From Gammaproteobacteria bacterium (GTDB taxonomy: Bacteria > Pseudomonadota > Gammaproteobacteria > Pseudomonadales > Pseudohongiellaceae): 48,728 nt of DNA. This document shows positions 44,791 to 48,728 of this stretch, in pieces. Location of the stretch: NCBI GenBank assembly GCA_002706685.1, contig PALV01000014.1, positions 1 through 48,728 of the forward strand, read 5' to 3'. The notes under the pieces were generated by a model, which had not been told where the DNA came from, searched no databases, and worked only from the letters and a program-made list of their open reading frames with translations. Each line of letters begins with the position of its first letter. Position 1 is the stretch's first letter. The position numbers and the translations under genes are program-made.

Positions 44791-44880
44791 ATGACTAAAC
44801 AGACAATGGCAGTCAGCCACACCAGTCGCATGGCCAATACTGCTGATGCAGCAGTGCGGCAGTTCTGGTCCACCCGATGA
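44791..44880 (+). CDS. 29-codon leader ORF coupled to the nitroreductase gene
   Basis: ATG at 44791 is preceded by AGGGGA with six-base spacing, the best ribosome-binding site in this neighbourhood. The 29-residue product begins MTKQTMAVSHTSRMANTADA and stops at TGA 44878-44880, overlapping the ATG of the nitroreductase gene (ATGA). The nitroreductase itself has no ribosome-binding site of its own, so ribosomes probably reach it by finishing this ORF. The peptide shows no membrane segment, no Trp/His run or other attenuator feature. A TATAAA at 44773-44778 lies so close that, if it is the -10 box, the message would start inside or after the binding site; I therefore doubt it is the promoter. 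Confidence 0.6.
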   Translation: MTKQTMAVSHTSRMANTADAAVRQFWSTR

Positions 44881-45455
44881 CCAAGATTACCTCCAGCTAC
44901 AAAGATGCCCTGCAGGTGTTACATCAGCGGGTTTCAGTATCACGGGTCAGCGATCCGGCTCCGGATCAGGCCACGCGTGAAGCGATATTTCGTGCCGCGC
45001 TGCGGGCCGCCGATCATGGCCTTTTGCGACCCTGGCGGTTTCTGATCATTGAAGGTGAGTCCCGGCACCGCCTGGGCGAGTTGTGGGGTAAAGCGAGCAA
45101 GGCTGACAATCCTGGGATGACGGAAGCAGATGTGTTGTCCGCGCAAAAGAAAGTGCTGCGGGCGCCAATGATTGTAGTCGGCATTGTGAGCCCAAAAGCG
45201 CACCCCAAAGTCCCCGAGGCAGAACAGCACCTAGCCGCCGGAGCGGCCATGCAGAATATGCTTAATGCGGCGTACGCACTGGATGTCGGCGCAATCTGGC
45301 GCACCGGGCCAATGGCGACCCACCCTGTGATGCGCGAGGGGCTAGGCCTTCAAGCCCACGAATCGATTATCGGTTTTTTATATCTCGGCAGCATTGATGG
45401 CCCCATGCGCAGCGTGCGCGAAGAGGCGCTGACCGACTTTTTCCAGGAGTGGTAA
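44877..45455 (+). CDS. Nitroreductase family protein (YdjA-like)
   Basis: The 192-residue product is a small FMN-dependent nitroreductase fold. It keeps the FMN-binding RVSVSRVSDPAPDQ near residue 20 (R-x-S-x-x-x-x-x-x-P), AADHGLLRPWRFLII, the AAGAAMQNMLNAAYALDVGAIW helix and the C-terminal GFLYLG segment, as in E. coli YdjA. It may reduce nitro-compounds or quinones with NAD(P)H; natural substrate unknown. Translation seems coupled to the 29-codon leader ORF. The next gene follows directly (TAA-ATG) and uses an AGGAG within the end of this gene. Confidence 0.9.
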   Translation: MTKITSSYKDALQVLHQRVSVSRVSDPAPDQATREAIFRAALRAADHGLLRPWRFLIIEGESRHRLGELWGKASKADNPGMTEADVLSAQKKVLRAPMIVVGIVSPKAHPKVPEAEQHLAAGAAMQNMLNAAYALDVGAIWRTGPMATHPVMREGLGLQAHESIIGFLYLGSIDGPMRSVREEALTDFFQEW

Positions 45456-46070
45456 ATGACTCAAGCCACCGAAGCTCACACGATGCAGATTCGCAAGACC
45501 ACAGTCTTCTGCACGCCCTTACTGACAGCTCTGTTACGCGGCCTGGCGACTATCATTCTGTGGATAATTGGCTGGCGGCCGATTGGCAAACCGCTCAATG
45601 ATCAGCGCTTTGTTCTTATTGGCGCACCGCACACCAGCAATTGGGATTTCCCCATCATGCTGCTGGTTGTCCTGAAGTTGAAGCTGCGCCTGCACTGGAT
45701 GGGCAAAAACTCACTGTTCAAGTTTCCATTTGGTGGGCTGATGCGTTGGCTGGGCGGCATCCCGATTGATCGTTCCCGCCACAACGGCATGGTTGATCAG
45801 GTTGTTCAGCAGTACAGAGATAACCCGGAACTGGTGGTTCTGATCCCGCCTGAAGGCACTCGGGCCAAGGTCAAGGACTGGAAGACCGGGTTTTACCATA
45901 TCGCCAATAACGCCGGAGTTCCGATTTTGATGGGTTATCTGGACGCAGATAAAAAAGAAGCCGGCCTGGCCGACTTCTTTTATCCGACCGGAGATCTGTC
46001 GGTCGATATGGCTGAAATTCGAAAGTTCTACGCCACCAAAAAAGGCATCAGGCCAGAGAATGCTGACTGA
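45456..46070 (+). CDS. 1-acylglycerol-3-phosphate O-acyltransferase-like protein (PlsC domain)
   Basis: The 204-residue product has one hydrophobic stretch near the N-terminus (LLTALLRGLATIILWIIGW). Acyltransferase motifs: APHTSNWDFP (H-x4-D catalytic pair), GGIPIDRS (motif II) and VLIPPEGTRAKV (P-EGTR motif III). Such short PlsC-type proteins transfer acyl groups to phospholipid or related acceptors at the inner membrane. The start is the ATG that follows the nitroreductase TAA with no gap, and AGGAG lies within the preceding gene's last codons. Its last 23 bases overlap the convergent TetR gene. Confidence 0.88.
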   Translation: MTQATEAHTMQIRKTTVFCTPLLTALLRGLATIILWIIGWRPIGKPLNDQRFVLIGAPHTSNWDFPIMLLVVLKLKLRLHWMGKNSLFKFPFGGLMRWLGGIPIDRSRHNGMVDQVVQQYRDNPELVVLIPPEGTRAKVKDWKTGFYHIANNAGVPILMGYLDADKKEAGLADFFYPTGDLSVDMAEIRKFYATKKGIRPENAD

Positions 46071-46848
46071 CCGAGTCAGAGGCCTCCGCCTGGTCTGAGT
46101 TTTGACTGGCAGGTGCCTGGTAATCCAGAGCACTCAGCACATGTGAAAACGCAAAATTGGCAAAAACATTGATGTCTGATTTCAGGTGCTGGAACTTCCA
46201 GCGCTTGAGATACCATTGTTGCAGTATTGCGGTGGTTGCTGCCGACAGCAGTGCCGTGTCGCCCTGATAACGGAACACACCCGCATCAATGCCATCCTGG
46301 AAAATAGATTGCAGCCGTTGGTCAAACTTCAGTTCCATCTGCATGGCCGCTTCCCGCTGGCTGCGATCAAGACCTTTGGCTTCGATAAAGCAGAAGTAGT
46401 ACCACTGATGCATGATGTCGTTCATGTACAGGTCTGCAAACAGTACGGCCCGGAGGTGTTCGTAAGGCGGCAGTTTGTGGCTGTGAATATCCGACATGAC
46501 GTCATCAATAGACTGCCGCACCACCGATTCAATTGCAGACGCCAGATCACTTTTGCTGCCGATATAGGCGTACAGACCACCCATGCTGATCTGAGTCTCT
46601 CGGCTCAGGTCACGCAGGCTCATGGAATGAAAACCCTGGCTGTTGGCCAGTCGGAATGTGCAGGTAAAAATCTTCTGGAGATTACGCAGAGCAGTCTTGC
46701 CATTTTTAATCTGCATGCGTTCGTGGTGAACAGCGAATACTCGTTCCCACAATGGCTCGCCTTCCAGCACCCAAGCCTGCTTGAACGCTTTTAGCGAAGT
46801 ATTGTGCGGCCACTCAGCTTTAAGCTTGTCTTCTGACACGCCTGACAT
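46048..46848 (-). CDS. TetR family transcriptional regulator
   Basis: The 266-residue product is longer than the usual 190-220. A non-conserved extension of about 50 residues precedes the helix-turn-helix (about 55-105: FRLANSQGFHSMSLRDLSRE, then TQISMGGLYAYIGSKSDL), and a ligand-binding helical domain follows. The C-terminal 25 residues are low-complexity, with Gln, Ser and Ala. AGGAGT precedes the ATG at 46848. Its target and ligand are unknown; the nearest candidates are the TauE/SafE permease upstream on the same strand and the convergent acyltransferase, which it overlaps tail-to-tail by 23 bases. No palindromic operator was evident in the 155 bases upstream. Confidence 0.9.
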   Translation of the reverse strand: MSGVSEDKLKAEWPHNTSLKAFKQAWVLEGEPLWERVFAVHHERMQIKNGKTALRNLQKIFTCTFRLANSQGFHSMSLRDLSRETQISMGGLYAYIGSKSDLASAIESVVRQSIDDVMSDIHSHKLPPYEHLRAVLFADLYMNDIMHQWYYFCFIEAKGLDRSQREAAMQMELKFDQRLQSIFQDGIDAGVFRYQGDTALLSAATTAILQQWYLKRWKFQHLKSDINVFANFAFSHVLSALDYQAPASQNSDQAEASDSVSQHSLA

Positions 46849-47003
46849 GCGCAGTCACTCCTTGATCAATGCAGGCAACGCTGCTGTCGTTGGGCACCCT
46901 CTGTTCGAGGTTCAGTGCCAGTCAACTCGCGCTTTCGATGCGCTGCCCTGGTTTATTGTTATTTCCGGCCCGCGAGGCCATCTGGAATGGATAGCACAGC
47001 AGT

Positions 47004-47729
47004 TTACACCAAGCTGCCACCGTTCACCAACGCACTGATCACGGCATAGAGTCCGGATATCGCACACAATATCAGCGACCCACCGCGGATGACCTGGGGC
47101 GACAGGCGGCCCATGGTCTGTCTTGCGACCCAGAACCCGCCTATGGTCGCGGGAATCAAAGGTAAGGACAGCATTATATGTGACCAGCCGAAATGCCCAA
47201 CCGGCGCGAGCACTAAAAGGGAAATCAGGCAGCTGACAACAAAAAATGCCGCCAGGTTGGCCCGAATCAATGCGACATTCTGATGCTGCCACAACAGCGC
47301 CATCGGAGGTCCACCGATGGAGGTGGAGGTACCCATAAAGCCCGACAGAAAGCCAGCAGCCACCATACGGCCATTGGTAGGGCTCCAGCGCAGGGAGCTC
47401 AAACTGACCGCCACAGCAAACAGCACCGAAAGCCCGATCCACAACGCCAGCATGTTTTTATCCATCCATAACAGCAGCCCGGCGCCGGCCAGTGATCCAG
47501 GAACTCGCCCGACCACAGCCGCTTTCAATCCGCTCAGAGACACCCCCTCACGGAAATACCAGGCGTTGATCAGCGACAGTACCAGGGCGCAGACCGTCAC
47601 GGGCGCCGGGACATAGGCGGGATTCACAAAAAACAGCACTGGCGCAGCAATCACCGCCAGGCCGAAACCAACGGCGGTCTGTACATAGGCGCCGACAAAA
47701 ACCAGCGCGATTGCTATCAGTATTTCCAT
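47004..47729 (-). CDS. TauE/SafE (TSUP) family membrane permease
   Basis: The 241-residue product has about eight hydrophobic segments. The N-terminus VFVGAYVQTAVGFGLAVIAAP and the second-half repeat FLSGFMGTSTSIGGPPMALL are typical for TSUP proteins, which carry sulfite, sulfonates or organic acids across the inner membrane. The substrate cannot be told here and no sulfur-metabolism gene is adjacent. It is upstream of the TetR gene on the same strand with a gap of 155 bases. Confidence 0.9.
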   Translation of the reverse strand: MEILIAIALVFVGAYVQTAVGFGLAVIAAPVLFFVNPAYVPAPVTVCALVLSLINAWYFREGVSLSGLKAAVVGRVPGSLAGAGLLLWMDKNMLALWIGLSVLFAVAVSLSSLRWSPTNGRMVAAGFLSGFMGTSTSIGGPPMALLWQHQNVALIRANLAAFFVVSCLISLLVLAPVGHFGWSHIMLSLPLIPATIGGFWVARQTMGRLSPQVIRGGSLILCAISGLYAVISALVNGGSLV

Positions 47730-47815
47730 AGGGATTCCAGAATCTGGCTCAGTTCAGCTACAGACGTCACTGTGCATAAGAAAAACCGCGTATTCTACGA
47801 CTGTTGCACCGCCTC

Positions 47816-47824
47816 TGCTATAAT
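47816..47824 (+). promoter_or_regulatory. Extended -10 promoter implying a leaderless message
   Basis: TGCTATAAT is a perfect extended -10 box. Transcription would start near 47831, only two bases before the ATG at 47833. There is no ribosome-binding site, so the mRNA is probably leaderless or nearly so. Confidence 0.6.
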
Positions 47825-47832
47825 CCCGGCCC

Positions 47833-48723
47833 ATGTATCCAATGTCCTATATCGAACCGGTTTTTCGCCCACCCAGTGAATGGAAGTCCCTGATTCTGCA
47901 GGTGACCAACGGCTGCTCCTGGAATAAGTGCACTTTCTGCGACATGTATACCGCCCCGCAGAAACGCTTTCAGCCCCAATCAATCGAGGCTCTTGAGGCG
48001 CAGCTGCGTGACATCGTCGAGCGCGGCCTGCCAGTCTACCGGGTCTTTCTGGCTGATGGTGACGCAATGACGCTGTCAATGCGCCGCCTGAACGAAATAC
48101 TGGACATGCTCAATCGTTGGTTGCCACACAAGCCTAGAATCAGTGCTTACTGCCTGCCGCGCAATCTGCGCAACAAGACGGTGGATGATCTGCGCGAGCT
48201 GCGCGCAAAAGGACTTAGCCTGCTGTATGTGGGCTGCGAAACCGGCGACGACGAATTGCTGGAACTGATCGAAAAAGGCGAAACTTTCGACAGCTCACTG
48301 GACGCCCTGCAAAAAATGAAAGCGGCCGACATCAAGAGCTCCGTCATGGTTCTCAACGGCCTGGGTGGCCCTGAACTGAGTGAGCGCCACGCTATCAACA
48401 GCGCCCGGCTGATGAACGCCGCCCAGCCGGATTATCTATCCACGCTGGTGGTGGAGCTGCCCAATGGTACACAGCGCTTTACAAAACACTTTGGTGATCG
48501 CTGGCGTAAGCTGGGCAAGCTGGAACTGTTCCGCGAAATGGAAGTCTTTCTGGAACACCTGGAACTTAACAGCACCATCTTCCGCAGCGACCATGCATCC
48601 AACTATCTGGTTCTGAAAGGTGTGCTCGGCAAGGACAAAGACACCTTGCTGCAGACAGTGCGAACGGCGATTCATCAGCCAGGGCGAATTCCCTTGCGTG
48701 AGGAGTGGCAGCGGGGGCTGTAG
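47833..48723 (+). CDS. Radical SAM protein, CSWNKCTFC subfamily
   Basis: The 296-residue product has the iron-sulfur motif NGCSWNKCTFCDMY at about residues 28-41. The cysteine spacing is C-x4-C-x2-C, one residue longer than the classical C-x3-C-x2-C, as in a subfamily with CSxNxCTFC. Further features: VFLADGDAMTL (GGE-like strand), YCLPRNL, LLYVGCETGDDELLELIEKG and a C-terminal ASNYLVLKGVLGKDKDTLL. These match Elp3/MiaB-like radical SAM proteins of unknown reaction. The start is ATG at 47833 (a second ATG three codons on). A perfect extended -10 box stands just upstream. The gene stops at 48723, five bases before the window edge, so it is complete. Confidence 0.9.
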   Translation: MYPMSYIEPVFRPPSEWKSLILQVTNGCSWNKCTFCDMYTAPQKRFQPQSIEALEAQLRDIVERGLPVYRVFLADGDAMTLSMRRLNEILDMLNRWLPHKPRISAYCLPRNLRNKTVDDLRELRAKGLSLLYVGCETGDDELLELIEKGETFDSSLDALQKMKAADIKSSVMVLNGLGGPELSERHAINSARLMNAAQPDYLSTLVVELPNGTQRFTKHFGDRWRKLGKLELFREMEVFLEHLELNSTIFRSDHASNYLVLKGVLGKDKDTLLQTVRTAIHQPGRIPLREEWQRGL

Positions 48724-48728
48724 TCAGC

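Noticed and set aside
46781..47038. 85-codon plus-strand frame between the TetR and TauE genes
   Set aside because: It overlaps the start of the TetR gene, has no ribosome-binding site and no family resemblance.
1..48728. CRISPR arrays, transposases or phage modules
   Set aside because: No regularly spaced repeats, no transposase or integrase reading frame and no insertion-sequence ends were seen in the window.

Overview
The window looks like chromosomal DNA of a free-living, probably marine, gammaproteobacterium. The clues are a divergent trmJ/suhB pair, RdgC, Tex, YgiQ and PhhB, several very large TonB-dependent receptors (TBDRs) and many cyclic-di-GMP enzymes. No plasmid, phage-structural or CRISPR genes are visible. 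Genus cannot be fixed from the sequence; a Pseudohongiella/OM-type oligotroph is only a guess.

Layout. (1) 1-1256: the worn distal end of an integrated element. It holds the tail of a cation-efflux gene, a RelE-type toxin remnant, a 43-aa ORF and then the 3' half only of a tRNA-Arg(CCU), followed by that tRNA's terminator, which is the classical scar of tRNA-targeted integration. (2) 1307-3909: PhhB, a tandem OB-fold periplasmic protein, periplasmic MsrA and a TRIC-type channel protein. (3) 3914-11438: a signalling block with a hybrid histidine kinase, a response regulator with EAL, GAF and degenerate GGDEF domains, a BNR/sialidase-like lipoprotein and a membrane diguanylate cyclase. (4) 11501-20239: giant TBDR 1, a divergent secreted protein behind a promoter with tandem palindromes, and an RND efflux pair. 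(5) 20484-25888: rdgC, an orphan short transcription unit, an MFS transporter and two more c-di-GMP proteins. (6) 26016-33293: giant TBDRs 2 and 3 in tandem, paralogous to TBDR 1. (7) 33605-48723: a housekeeping stretch with a DUF945-like protein, YgiQ, a Fur-boxed FecA-like receptor, Tex, TrmJ/SuhB, a MATE transporter, a nitroreductase/acyltransferase operon with a 29-codon coupled leader ORF, a TetR regulator, a TauE/SafE permease and a radical SAM protein.

Themes. Four c-di-GMP enzymes and three paralogous receptors alternate over about 30 kb, suggesting linked surface sensing and nutrient uptake; this is inference from proximity only. The receptors share eight cysteines, unusual for TBDRs. 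The SuhB orthologue, identified by synteny, has lost three of the four metal-ligand positions of inositol monophosphatase, so it probably survives for its transcription/ribosome role. I found no complete new defence or biosynthetic system. The best leads are the inactivated SuhB, the cysteine-rich receptor family, the tandem operator at 15228-15264, the promoter-to-terminator unit at 21515-21844, and the coupled mini-ORF at 44791.
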